Assembly: GCA_040216635.1 (NCBI GenBank)
Contig: JAVJOU010000023.1
Span: forward strand, 62,001 to 126,000
Length of the DNA: 64,000 nt
Reading direction: 5' to 3'
Source: UBA1479 sp040216635
GTDB taxonomy: Bacteria > Pseudomonadota > Alphaproteobacteria > Rhodospirillales > Casp-alpha2
The number at the start of each line of letters is the position of its first letter. Position 1 is the stretch's first letter. The notes beneath the pieces were generated by a model. That model was not told the DNA's origin. It saw only the letters and a program-made list of their open reading frames with translations, and ran no database searches. Below, in pieces: positions 33,794-42,480 of this stretch. Position numbers and translations under genes: made by a program.

Positions 33794-34390
33794 ATGCGAC
33801 GGATACTGACAGCGGCGTTGGTTTTATGTGCGCTCACAGTCTCTGCAACACAGGTACGTGCCGCTACGGTCGGCGACAACGGCCTTCACACACAGCCGTG
33901 GTTCGCCGAAACCTTTCTGATCCTGGCAGAGGACGCGGCCGAGGCCGCCGCCGACGGCAAGCGCGTCGCCATCATTTTCGAACAGAAGGGATGTCCGTAC
34001 TGCCGCGAAATGCATGACGTGAACTTTGGCCAGGAAGAACTGACGGCATTCGTCAAAAAGAACTTCATGGTCGTTCAATTGGACATGTGGGGATCGCGCG
34101 AGGTCACGGACCTGGACGGCAAGGCCATGGAAGAACGGGAATTGGCCCGGCGCTGGCGGGTCAATTTCACGCCGACCATCGTGTTCCTGCCGACGCCCGA
34201 GGAAATCAAAGCGGGTGCGACCGAGGTCGCGCGCATGCCCGGCTATTTCAAGCCGTTCCATTTCCTGTCCATGTTCGAATATGTGCAGTCAGGGGCATAT
34301 GCCAAGGAGGAGTTCCAAAACTTCCAACGCTTCCTGCAGCACAAGTTCGACGAAATGGAAAAGGCGGGCAAGAAGCCCAAGGTCTGGTAG
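33794..34390 (+). CDS. Secreted thioredoxin-fold protein (SoxW-like)
   Basis: Protein of 198 residues from ATG 33794, 8 bases after AGGAG (an ATG two codons earlier is too close). Signal peptide MRRILTAALVLCALTVSATQVRA, then a thioredoxin fold with the active site EQKGCPYCREMH and the cis-proline loop VNFTPTIVFL. The CPYC motif suggests a glutaredoxin-like reductant acting in the periplasm. It resembles SoxW/DsbD-fed thioredoxins, but no sox or cyc genes are nearby, so the partner is unknown. Confidence 0.9.
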   Translation: MRRILTAALVLCALTVSATQVRAATVGDNGLHTQPWFAETFLILAEDAAEAAADGKRVAIIFEQKGCPYCREMHDVNFGQEELTAFVKKNFMVVQLDMWGSREVTDLDGKAMEERELARRWRVNFTPTIVFLPTPEEIKAGATEVARMPGYFKPFHFLSMFEYVQSGAYAKEEFQNFQRFLQHKFDEMEKAGKKPKVW

Positions 34391-34395
34391 CGGGG

Positions 34396-35421
34396 TTACG
34401 GCGTGCGGTCGAGGAAAGCCCGCAGCCTGTCGGCCCACAGATCGGCATCGATCATCGGCCCGGCATGGCCGTAGCGGGTTTTGATTTCGTGGAATTCGGC
34501 ATCCACGCCCTTTGATTTCAACAGATCGACCGTCGGCTGTCCGAGCGCCACGTCGACGACGCTGTCCGTATCCGCCAACACGTTCAAAAGCGGGGCGATG
34601 ATGTTCCCGGCCATGGGCGTGACGTCCGATCCGACACCGGCCTCGTACAATTTGTACAGCGAGTTGGCATCGAATTCCTTTGACCAGGCTTCGGCCCGTT
34701 TGCGGATTTCGGCGGCGGCCGTTTCGGCGCTGCCCAGGGTGTCGGCCAGATAATCGCCGATGCCGTAATTGGTCAGCCGTTCGATGCGCGCGGCGGCCAG
34801 TTCTTCGTAAACGGGTCCCGCGTCGGCATTGCCCTGGTAATGGCCGCCGTTCCAGCCGGCGCATTTGGCATAGCGGTCACGGATCGCCGCGACCTGATCC
34901 GGGGAGGTGGCGCGCTTGATGACGCCGGCGATCGGCACCAATGCCCGCATGCGGTCCGGATGCGTGGCGCCCCAGCGAAAGGTCAGATGCCCGCCGTAGG
35001 AATACCCCATCACGGCCTTCAATTGGCCGATCCCCAGATGGTCGATCAGCAGGCGCTGGGCCTCGACCATGTCGGCGGTCGTGTATTTTGGAAAATCGGG
35101 TCCCCAAAGCCTGCCGGTCGCCGGATTGACCGTTGCCGGGCCCGAGGTCCCGTAGCTGGACCCCATCATGTTGGAGCAGACGACGAAGTACTTGTCCGTG
35201 TCCACGGCCTTGCCGGGGCCGATCAGGTTATGGGCCCAGCCGGTTTCGTCGCCGGCCGCATGGGGGAAGTTGGTATAGCCGTGACACAGCAGGATGGCGT
35301 TGTCCTTGGCGGCGTTGAGCGTGCCCCAGGTTTCGTAAGCAATGGTCAGATCGGGCAGAACTTCACCCGTGGACAGGGTGAAATCGCCAGCGGCGTAGGT
35401 CTGGGACGTGGGCAGCAGCAT
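34396..35421 (-). CDS. Alpha/beta hydrolase, MetX (homoserine O-acetyltransferase)-like
   Basis: Protein of 341 residues from ATG 35421; the longer frame overlaps the argC leader. Resembles homoserine O-acetyltransferase (AYETWGTLNAAKDNAILLCHG, GPGKAVDTDKYFVVCSNMMGSSYGTSGP, TTADMVEAQRLLIDHLGIGQL), but the nucleophile elbow reads GYSYGG rather than the MetX GGSLGG form, and the His is in TRYGHAGPMID. It is therefore a MetX relative of uncertain substrate. It starts divergently from argC and ends 5 bases from the thioredoxin-like gene. Confidence 0.85.
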   Translation of the reverse strand: MLLPTSQTYAAGDFTLSTGEVLPDLTIAYETWGTLNAAKDNAILLCHGYTNFPHAAGDETGWAHNLIGPGKAVDTDKYFVVCSNMMGSSYGTSGPATVNPATGRLWGPDFPKYTTADMVEAQRLLIDHLGIGQLKAVMGYSYGGHLTFRWGATHPDRMRALVPIAGVIKRATSPDQVAAIRDRYAKCAGWNGGHYQGNADAGPVYEELAAARIERLTNYGIGDYLADTLGSAETAAAEIRKRAEAWSKEFDANSLYKLYEAGVGSDVTPMAGNIIAPLLNVLADTDSVVDVALGQPTVDLLKSKGVDAEFHEIKTRYGHAGPMIDADLWADRLRAFLDRTP

Positions 35422-35588
35422 GTTGGGGGCTTTCGAAAGATGGTGGGTCGATGCGAAAACACTAAACCCCGGCGGCCCGTCACGGCAATGCGCATTATTG
35501 CGTTCGTGCCCGGGGCCGCCTATACCCTGTCCACCACCGGCGGATTCCCGCCGTGACCGGAAACAAAAAGGATACAAGGACCACGACC

Positions 35589-36560
35589 ATGACCGCCAAG
35601 GTGTTCATCGACGGTGAAGTAGGGACCACGGGCTTGCAGATCAGCGCGCGCCTGGACCGACGCGCCGACGTGGAACTCCTGCGTTTGCCGGACGAACACC
35701 GCAAGGATACGGCGGCCCGGGCCGACATGCTGAATGCGGCGGACGTGGCGATCCTGTGCCTGCCGGACGCGGCGGCCAAGGAATCGGTGACGTTGATCGA
35801 AAATAATTCGACCCGTGTGATCGATGCTTCGACCGCGCACCGTACGGACGCGGGCTGGACCTATGGTTTCCCGGAACTGGACAAGGGCTATGAGGCCACG
35901 GTCGCGGGGGCGGCGCGCGTCGCCAACACGGGCTGCTATGCGGTGGCGTCGGTGGCGCTGCTGCATCCGTTGATTTCCGGCGGGCTTTTGCCCAAGGACT
36001 TCGCGGCCACGATCAATGCCGTTTCCGGGTATTCCGGCGGCGGCCGGCAATTGATCGAAGCTTTCGAAGACCCCGGCGCGGAAGGCCATATCGAAGCCGC
36101 CGTGCGGGTTTATGCCCTGGGCCTTCAACACAAGCACGTGCCGGAAATCCATAAATACAGCGGCTTGACCCATGCCCCCATTTTCGTGCCGTCCGTGGCG
36201 CGCTATCGCCAGGGCATGATCGTGCAGATCCCGGTGCCGCTGTGGTCTTTGCCGGGCACGCCCACGGCCAAGGACCTGCACGCGGCGCTTGCCGATCATT
36301 ACACGGGCCGCCGCTTCGTTTCGGTCGAAGGCTATGACGCGGGGCTTGGTCTGGGCCATCTGGAGCCTGAAGACCTGAACGGCACCAACGACCTGAAGCT
36401 CTATGTCTTCGCCAACGAAGCGGCGGGACAGGCCGTTTTGACGGCGCAGCTGGACAACCTGGGCAAGGGGGCGTCGGGGCAGGCGGTGCAATGCCTCAAC
36501 CTAATGCTCGGGATCGACGAAGCCACGGGCCTGGATGCGCCCGCGGATTTGTTGAACTAG
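35589..36560 (+). CDS. argC: N-acetyl-gamma-glutamyl-phosphate reductase (short type)
   Basis: Protein of 323 residues from ATG 35589. Catalyses the NADPH-dependent third step of arginine synthesis. Begins KVFIDGEVGTTGLQISARL, has the catalytic Cys in VANTGCYAVASVALLHPL, then SGYSGGGRQLIEAFE and HKHVPEIHKYSGL. Belongs to the shorter ArgC type common in alphaproteobacteria. Immediately followed by a methyltransferase gene after 9 bases. Confidence 0.96.
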   Translation: MTAKVFIDGEVGTTGLQISARLDRRADVELLRLPDEHRKDTAARADMLNAADVAILCLPDAAAKESVTLIENNSTRVIDASTAHRTDAGWTYGFPELDKGYEATVAGAARVANTGCYAVASVALLHPLISGGLLPKDFAATINAVSGYSGGGRQLIEAFEDPGAEGHIEAAVRVYALGLQHKHVPEIHKYSGLTHAPIFVPSVARYRQGMIVQIPVPLWSLPGTPTAKDLHAALADHYTGRRFVSVEGYDAGLGLGHLEPEDLNGTNDLKLYVFANEAAGQAVLTAQLDNLGKGASGQAVQCLNLMLGIDEATGLDAPADLLN

Positions 36561-36569
36561 GCCCGGCGG

Positions 36570-37145
36570 GTGCGCTTCGATTACGTCGTTCTTGCGGTCG
36601 TTCTGATCTTCGTCATCGTCACCACCTATTACGTCGTGGTCACCGGCATTTCACCCATGCCGTCGTCGCGCAAATCGCGCCGTAAAATTCGGGAAATCCT
36701 GAACTTGGCCGGAGTATGCTGCGTGGTCGACCTGGGCGCCGGTTGGGGAAATCTGGTGTTTTCCATCGCCAGCGTCATGCCCGATGCCGAGTTGATGGCC
36801 TACGAGATGTCGCCCTTTCCCTGGCTGATGATGAAGACACGGCGCAAGCTGTTCGGCCCCCGCAATGTGACCGTCCAACGCCGTGATTTCCGCAAGGTGT
36901 CGCTGAAGGGGACGGATGCTGTCGTGTGCTATTTGTACAGCGAGCTTCTGGAGCAAATACGGCCCAAATTGGAACGGGAACTGGCGCCCGGAACGCTGGT
37001 CGTCTCCAACGTGTTTGACATTCCAGGTTGGACGCCCGTGGCCGTGCACAAGCTCTACGATTCACAATGTCCGCAGGTTTTCGTCTACCGCGTGCCGGAA
37101 AGGCCGGTCCCGGCTGTGATGCCCGGCCTGGGCATGGGGGCCTGA
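36570..37145 (+). CDS. Membrane-anchored class I SAM-dependent methyltransferase-like protein
   Basis: Protein of 191 residues starting at GTG 36570. One N-terminal membrane segment (about 5-24, YVVLAVVLIFVIVTTYYVVV) then a Rossmann methyltransferase core with SAM-binding VVDLGAGWGNLVFSIAS and AYEMSPFPWLMMKTRRKLF. The remainder lacks further family markers, so the target is unknown. A membrane anchor is unusual and suggests a lipid or membrane-protein substrate (inference). Probably co-transcribed with argC. Confidence 0.85.
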   Translation: MRFDYVVLAVVLIFVIVTTYYVVVTGISPMPSSRKSRRKIREILNLAGVCCVVDLGAGWGNLVFSIASVMPDAELMAYEMSPFPWLMMKTRRKLFGPRNVTVQRRDFRKVSLKGTDAVVCYLYSELLEQIRPKLERELAPGTLVVSNVFDIPGWTPVAVHKLYDSQCPQVFVYRVPERPVPAVMPGLGMGA

Positions 37146-37155
37146 CGGCCCGAAA

Positions 37156-39231
37156 TCAGACGTCGATGTCTTCGACGAATCGGGCGTGTTCCTGAATATA
37201 GGCGAAGCGCAATTCCGGCTTCTTGCCCATCAGGCTGTCGACCAGCTTGGCCGTTTTCCTGGCTTCTGTCTTGATCTCGGGGCCTTCGCCCGTGGGGATC
37301 GTCACGCGCAGCAGAACCCGCTTGTTCGGGTCCATGGTGGTTTCCTTCAACTGGGCCGGCGGCATTTCGCCCAGGCCCTTGAAGCGGCTGACGTCGACTT
37401 TGCCGCGGCCGTTGAATACGGTCTCCATCAATTCGTCCTTATGGGCGTCGTCACGCGCATAGGCGGACTTGCCGCCCTGGCTGAGGCGGTAAAGCGGCGG
37501 CAGGGCAAGGTACAGATGCCCGGTTTCGACCAGTGTGGGCATTTCCTGGAAGAAGAACGTCATCAACAATGAAGCGATATGCGCGCCGTCCACATCGGCG
37601 TCGGTCATGATGATGACCTTCTCGTATCGCAGGTCGTCTTCCATGAACTGATCGCCGGTCCCGCAGCCAAGGGCTTCGATCAAATCCGACAGTTCTTGGT
37701 TGGCGCGCATCTTGTCGGCGGTGGCGCTGGCGACGTTGAGGATCTTGCCGCGTAGGGGCAGCACGGCCTGGGTTTCGCGCAGGCGCGCCTGCTTGGCGGA
37801 ACCGCCGGCCGAATCGCCCTCGACCAGAAAGATTTCCGTGCCCTGGGATGTGTTGCGCGTGCAGTCGGACAGTTTGCCCGGCAGGCGCACGCGGCGGGTT
37901 GCCGATTGGCGTTTGGTTTCCTTGGCGGCACGGCGCTTAAGGCGCATTTCCGCGCGCTCGATGGCATGTTCCAGCAGGGCGTTGGCCTGGGCCGGATGGC
38001 CGGACAGCCAGTGGTCGAAATGGTCGCGCACGGCGGTTTCGACCAGCCGATGGGCCTCGGCATTGGACAGCTTGTCCTTGGTTTGGCCCTGGAACTGCGG
38101 GTCGGCGATGAACACGGACAGCATGATCGCGGCCCCGCCGGTGATGTCGTCGGCCTGGACCTTGGCGGCTTCCTTGTTCTTGACCAGTTCGCCATAGGCC
38201 CTAAGGCCCCGCGACAGGGCGGATTTCAGGCCCGTTTCATGGGTGCCGCCCTGGGCCGTGGGGATGGTGTTGCAATAAGACGAACTGAACCCTTCTTCGT
38301 CGAGCGGCCAGGCGATGGCCCATTCGGCCCGCCCGGTTCCGCCGTTGAGCTTGCTTTCGCCGACGAAGGCCTGATCGGTCAGGCATTTGCGGTTGTCGAG
38401 CATGGCCTTCAGATAGTCCCCGAGCCCGCCCGGGAAGTGGAAGGTCGCTTCTGCCGGGGTGGGATCGTCTGCCTTCAGAATTTTCGGATCGCACGACCAG
38501 CGAATTTCCACGCCCTTGAACAGATAGGCCTTGGAGCGCGCCATGCGGTGCAGAATCTGCGGTTTGAAGGTGCAGTTCGCGCCGAAAATCTCCGGGTCGG
38601 GGTAGAACACCACGGTGGTGCCGCGCCGGTTGTTGACCGCGCCCGCGTTCTCCAATTTCGAGGTCGGCTGACCTTGTTCATAGGTCTGACGCCAGAGTTT
38701 CTTGTCGCGCGCGACTTCGATGATCAGCGACGAGGACAGGGCGTTGACCACGGACAGGCCGACCCCGTGCAGACCGCCTGATGTTTCATAGTTCTTGCCG
38801 GAAAACTTGCCGCCCGAATGAAGCGTCGTGAGGATGACCTCAAGGGCGGACTTGTCCTTGAACTTGGGATGGGGGTCCACGGGGATGCCGCGGCCGTTGT
38901 CCCGCACGGTAAGCGAGCCGTCCTCGCCGAGCGCGACCTCGATACGCGAGGCATGACCCGCCACGGCTTCGTCCATGGAGTTGTCCAGGATTTCCGCTGC
39001 CAAATGGTGCAGGGCGCGCTCGTCCGTGCCGCCGATGTACATGCCGGGGCGGCGGCGGACGGGCTCCAGGCCTTCCAGAACCTCGATGTCCTTGGCCGTA
39101 TAATCGCCATCGGCTGCGGGGGCGGCTTTTTTCGTGGACTTGGCAGCGGCCGGGGTCTTCGCGGGCGCGGCTTTGGCCGGCGCCTTAACCGGTTGCTTTT
39201 TGTCTTCGGCGTGTTGAAATAGGTCGCTCAT
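37156..39231 (-). CDS. parE: DNA topoisomerase IV subunit B
   Basis: Protein of 691 residues from ATG 39231, with GGGA a few bases upstream. An Ala/Lys/Pro-rich N-terminal extension (about 10-42) precedes the GHKL ATPase domain: VLEGLEPVRRRPGMYIGGTDERALHHLAAEILDNSMDEAVAGHA and GGLHGVGLSVVNALS. TOPRIM motifs EIFLVEGDSAGGSAKQAR and KVIIMTDADVDGAHIASLL follow. ParE rather than GyrB is indicated by the overall sequence and the absence of a recF/dnaN neighbourhood. Decatenates sister chromosomes with ParC. Confidence 0.96.
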   Translation of the reverse strand: MSDLFQHAEDKKQPVKAPAKAAPAKTPAAAKSTKKAAPAADGDYTAKDIEVLEGLEPVRRRPGMYIGGTDERALHHLAAEILDNSMDEAVAGHASRIEVALGEDGSLTVRDNGRGIPVDPHPKFKDKSALEVILTTLHSGGKFSGKNYETSGGLHGVGLSVVNALSSSLIIEVARDKKLWRQTYEQGQPTSKLENAGAVNNRRGTTVVFYPDPEIFGANCTFKPQILHRMARSKAYLFKGVEIRWSCDPKILKADDPTPAEATFHFPGGLGDYLKAMLDNRKCLTDQAFVGESKLNGGTGRAEWAIAWPLDEEGFSSSYCNTIPTAQGGTHETGLKSALSRGLRAYGELVKNKEAAKVQADDITGGAAIMLSVFIADPQFQGQTKDKLSNAEAHRLVETAVRDHFDHWLSGHPAQANALLEHAIERAEMRLKRRAAKETKRQSATRRVRLPGKLSDCTRNTSQGTEIFLVEGDSAGGSAKQARLRETQAVLPLRGKILNVASATADKMRANQELSDLIEALGCGTGDQFMEDDLRYEKVIIMTDADVDGAHIASLLMTFFFQEMPTLVETGHLYLALPPLYRLSQGGKSAYARDDAHKDELMETVFNGRGKVDVSRFKGLGEMPPAQLKETTMDPNKRVLLRVTIPTGEGPEIKTEARKTAKLVDSLMGKKPELRFAYIQEHARFVEDIDV

Positions 39232-39408
39232 TCCGTATCCCGCCCATGTCTTATGGGGCGTTGTTTTGTTTGTTTTTCGTATCCCGGCCGGGCGACCATG
39301 CACTGGTCCCGACGCTTCCCAAGCTATACCATGATGGGGTAGGGGGGATGCAATGAATTACCATATATTGTGCTGAATTCCCTATCTCAGGAACAGGAAC
39401 CTTTTGTC

Positions 39409-39831
39409 ATGACATCGACCGATTCCGCCGATTCCAACGGTGCGCCCGGCACGGATCAGCCGCGGGGCGAACTGGCCATCCGAACCCTGGCCATGCCCGC
39501 CGACACCAACCCGTCGGGCGATATCTTCGGCGGCTGGGTCATGGCGCAGATGGATGTCGCGGGTGGTATTTCCGCGGCCCAGCGCGCGGGCGGGCGGGTC
39601 GCCACCGTGGCCGTCGATGGTTTTATCTTCCACAAGCCGGTCAATGTGGGGGATGTGCTGTGCTGCTATGCAGAGGTCGTGCGGGTCGGCAATACGTCGA
39701 TCGCCATCCGCATAGAGGCTTGGGCCCTGCGTCAGCGCGCGCGCGACAAGCGGGTCAAGGTGACGGAAGGCATTTTCACCTTCGTGGCCTTGGACGAGAA
39801 CGGCAAAAAACGTTCGGTTCCGGATAACTGA
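39409..39831 (+). CDS. Acyl-CoA thioesterase (YciA-like hotdog)
   Basis: Protein of 140 residues from ATG 39409, preceded by AGGAA at a little over ideal spacing. Hotdog thioesterase: LAIRTLAMPADTNPSGDIFGGWVMAQMDVAGGISAAQRAGGRVATVAVDGFIFHKPVNVGDVL, with catalytic Asp in MDVAG. YciA-type enzymes cleave a broad range of acyl-CoAs in the cytosol. Divergent from parE. Confidence 0.93.
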   Translation: MTSTDSADSNGAPGTDQPRGELAIRTLAMPADTNPSGDIFGGWVMAQMDVAGGISAAQRAGGRVATVAVDGFIFHKPVNVGDVLCCYAEVVRVGNTSIAIRIEAWALRQRARDKRVKVTEGIFTFVALDENGKKRSVPDN

Positions 39832-39856
39832 CCGGACGCCGCCACCGTCTACTCCC

Positions 39857-39937
39857 TTAGCCGACCACCATGCAGGCATAGCCGGCGATGAACATCAGGC
39901 CGAGGGCGAACAGTTCGTGCAAACGAGAAATGGTCAT
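39857..39937 (-). CDS. 26-residue putative membrane miniprotein
   Basis: ATG at 39937 to TAA at 39857-39859 encodes MTISRLHELFALGLMFIAGY followed by ACMVVG. The last 17 residues form a single hydrophobic helix, with a short polar N-terminus. GGGAG lies exactly 7 bases before the ATG. Upstream on the same strand a perfect TTGACA (40002-39997) could be a -35 box, though the -10 is weak. It fits the pattern of bacterial single-pass miniproteins that attach to membrane complexes. I do not recognise a family. It ends 25 bases from the convergent thioesterase gene. Confidence 0.55.
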   Translation of the reverse strand: MTISRLHELFALGLMFIAGYACMVVG

Positions 39938-40098
39938 GGGGCGTCTCCCAGGTTGAAACATTGCGTGCAAAGAAAAGAACATAACAAGAACATTTGTGTC
40001 AACACGTTTTCGTCATCGCCTTGGCGCAAGCAGGGGATACGCGTTAAGATCGGCTGTTTCCCAGGCGTTTTTGCCCGGCTGAGGAGAAAAACCACACC

Positions 40099-40500
40099 AT
40101 GTCCGAACAGCGCCGTCTAATCGGAACGACCGTTTTCTGTGCCTTGATCGGGGCTGCGATTCTAGCGGGTTGGGGACAGGGCGTTCTGGCCGGCGCCCCC
40201 CGCATCATCAACGCCGAGGCATCGCCCAACGGCGATGGAACCTACACGGTCACGGCCACCATCCGGCACGGCGATACGGGCTGGGACCATTACGCGGACA
40301 ATTTCGAAGTGATAGCGCCGGACGGCACGATGCTGAGCCGACGGGTCCTGTATCATCCCCATGTGGACGAACAGCCGTTCACCCGGTCGCTTCAAGGAGT
40401 GGCGGTTCCGCCGGGGTTGAAAGAGGTCCTCGTCCGCGCCCACGACAAGGTGCATGGCTATGGCCAGCAGACGGTAACGATCAAGCTGCCCGACCGCTGA
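40099..40500 (+). CDS. Secreted or membrane-anchored hypothetical beta protein
   Basis: Protein of 133 residues with an N-terminal hydrophobic segment (about 9-31, TTVFCALIGAAILAGWGQGVLAG) acting as signal peptide or anchor. The rest looks like a small beta-sandwich: ASPNGDGTYTVTATIRHGDTGWDHYADNFEVIAPDG and LYHPHVDEQPFTRSLQGVAVPPGLKEVLVRAHDKVHGYG, with several histidines that could bind metal. No known domain recognised. It is divergent from the 26-residue miniprotein. Confidence 0.8.
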   Translation: MSEQRRLIGTTVFCALIGAAILAGWGQGVLAGAPRIINAEASPNGDGTYTVTATIRHGDTGWDHYADNFEVIAPDGTMLSRRVLYHPHVDEQPFTRSLQGVAVPPGLKEVLVRAHDKVHGYGQQTVTIKLPDR

Positions 40501-40529
40501 CCATTCAATGAGGTGCCGCGTTGCGGGGG

Positions 40530-41969
40530 TTATTCGCGCATTGCCGCCATGAAGGCTTCGCCGGAATGGGAAACGTCATGGGCGGTCGTCTCCAGGTCCG
40601 CGGCCAAGTGCCCCAGGCCCCGAGCCAGTTCCGATAGAACCGCCATGGCTTCGTCCATTACGGCAACGTCCGATGTGATTGCCGATACCGTCGCCTGGGA
40701 ATTGCCGACCTGACGGCCGATTGTGTTCGATGCCTGTTTCTGGCCGCTGAGAACCTGGGCCATGCCATGGACGGTGTCGACCAGGGCGTCCATTTTCCCG
40801 GCTATACCGGCCATGTTGGCTGCACTGGTGCGGACCGTGTTCTGCAAGCTGGAAATCTGATCGGAAATGATGCCTGATGCTGCTTCGGACTGTTGCGCCA
40901 GGGTTTTGATTTCGCTGGCGACAATAGCGAAACCCTTGCCCGATTCACCGGCGCGGGCAGCTTCGATCGTCGCGTTGAGGCCCAGCATGCGGACCTGCCC
41001 CGCAATTTCGCTGACATGACGGGTGATCTCACCGATATCGTCGGCGGCTTGGTTCGAGGTTTCCAATTGCGATACGGCTGAACGCAGTTCACCGGCAAGC
41101 TGGTTGACCGTGTCGATGACGACACCGGTCTTGGCCTCCGTGTTTTGTTCGGCGTCATCCAACGCCGTCATAGCGGTATTCAAGGTGTCTGCTGCGGCGG
41201 AGATGTCGGAAATACCGGCCCCTACCTTGGCGCAGGCATCTGTGGCGGCACCGCAGCGTTCACCCAATTCCCCGGCCGACCCCGTAAGTTCCCCCGAAGC
41301 AGCCCCCAGGCGCCCCACGGCGCTTTGCACGCTGGTTTCAAACTGGGCCATCAGGGTGGTTTTGCGCGCTTCGAAGCGGGCGCGCTCGAATATGCGGGCC
41401 AACTGCGACGACACGTAGGTCATGATCTCAAGAGATGCCTGGTCCAGCAGGCCGATTTGCCGGCCGTAGAATTCAGCGACGGCCACGCAGTCGCCGTCGA
41501 GCATGATCGGAAAACCGAAAAACCCCCGGACCTCGTTTCGGCGTGCAGCGTCAGCTCTCAGAAATTGGGGAAGGATCGTGACATCTTCGACGGCGCGGGC
41601 TTCGCAGGTTTCGGCGATGATGCCGACAAGACCTGTGCCGCACTCGAACACCGTCTCTTCGCTCAGGTGCATGAATTCCTTGATGGCGGCCGGATCCATA
41701 CCCGGTTCCAGGCGCCAGACATTGCGCGAAACATAGCGGGAAGGGGCATCTGGGGACTGAATGTATAAGTGTCCGATCGGCCAGCCGGTGAAGGCACAGA
41801 CTTGTTCGAAGACCTGTTCAAGTGCGTCGGTTTCGTTGCAACGGGCATCGTCGGCGATGGCGGCAACCCGGTTGAGCAGGCTGAGAATTTCGGAAAGTTG
41901 AAGGTTGTCCGCGTCGGCAGGGGGGCTGCCGATGGTTTTCTGCGGAAAGGCGATCAATCTGGCGATCAT
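40530..41969 (-). CDS. Soluble GAF-domain methyl-accepting chemotaxis protein
   Basis: Protein of 479 residues without membrane segments. A GAF domain (about 45-195: VFEQVCAFTGWPIGHLYI, VRGFFGFPIMLDGDCVAVAEFYG) is followed by coiled-coil and an MCP signalling domain (about 230-470). The hairpin tip reads EAARAGESGKGFAIVASEIKTLAQQS, contacting CheA/CheW. It would sense a cytoplasmic signal. No C-terminal CheR/CheB-binding pentapeptide is seen. No che genes are in the window. Confidence 0.93.
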   Translation of the reverse strand: MIARLIAFPQKTIGSPPADADNLQLSEILSLLNRVAAIADDARCNETDALEQVFEQVCAFTGWPIGHLYIQSPDAPSRYVSRNVWRLEPGMDPAAIKEFMHLSEETVFECGTGLVGIIAETCEARAVEDVTILPQFLRADAARRNEVRGFFGFPIMLDGDCVAVAEFYGRQIGLLDQASLEIMTYVSSQLARIFERARFEARKTTLMAQFETSVQSAVGRLGAASGELTGSAGELGERCGAATDACAKVGAGISDISAAADTLNTAMTALDDAEQNTEAKTGVVIDTVNQLAGELRSAVSQLETSNQAADDIGEITRHVSEIAGQVRMLGLNATIEAARAGESGKGFAIVASEIKTLAQQSEAASGIISDQISSLQNTVRTSAANMAGIAGKMDALVDTVHGMAQVLSGQKQASNTIGRQVGNSQATVSAITSDVAVMDEAMAVLSELARGLGHLAADLETTAHDVSHSGEAFMAAMRE

Positions 41970-42480
41970 GGAGCATGTCCTTGTTCAATCGTCAGAAAGT
42001 CTCTGATGACCCGAATGCCGGCGCTGACGCTGGGGTGGTTGAGGCTCCCTGTTTTAAATCCAAGGCACGGGGCGACGGTAGTCGTCGCCTTGTGCCGGCA
42101 GGTTTCCCGGCGGTGGGTCTGCGTACTATCGAGAAAAGCTTAGACAGAAAATATTGCATTGCACAATGTGCAAAACGTTTCTGAGCGCTGAATTGTGCTG
42201 TGATGTTCGGATAATTTGATTTGGAATAAAGGTATAAAATATTGATATTTATATATAACTTATAACTCTCAATCCTAAGGGCAGATCGAAGTCGCGGATG
42301 CAAGAGACGATGCGAAATATTGCGACGCAACATTTTCAGGGTGCGCCATGGGGGATTGATTGTGACTATTGTCATTGGATCGCCACGATCCCACCCCTAG
42401 ACTGACCGGTAACCGACCGATCCTTCCCGGCCTTTGTGCTGCGTGCAGTCCCGCCTGCATATTCAAGGAGTTGATTGCCC
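41970..42480. other. 511-base intergenic stretch with a long hairpin
   Basis: Gap between the chemoreceptor and the EipA gene. At 42064-42096, GGCACGGGGCGACG and CGTCGCCTTGTGCC pair over 14 positions (two G-T) around GTAGT. The following 42130-42330 is markedly AT-rich and probably holds promoters for one or both flanking genes. I see no tRNA-like structure or convincing gene here. Confidence 0.5.

Noticed and set aside
41975..42184. 69-codon open frame divergent from the chemoreceptor
   Set aside because: It crosses the long hairpin at 42064-42096, has no properly spaced ribosome site and ends in AT-rich sequence with a Cys-containing tail unlike a folded protein. It could be a decayed gene end but cannot be supported.
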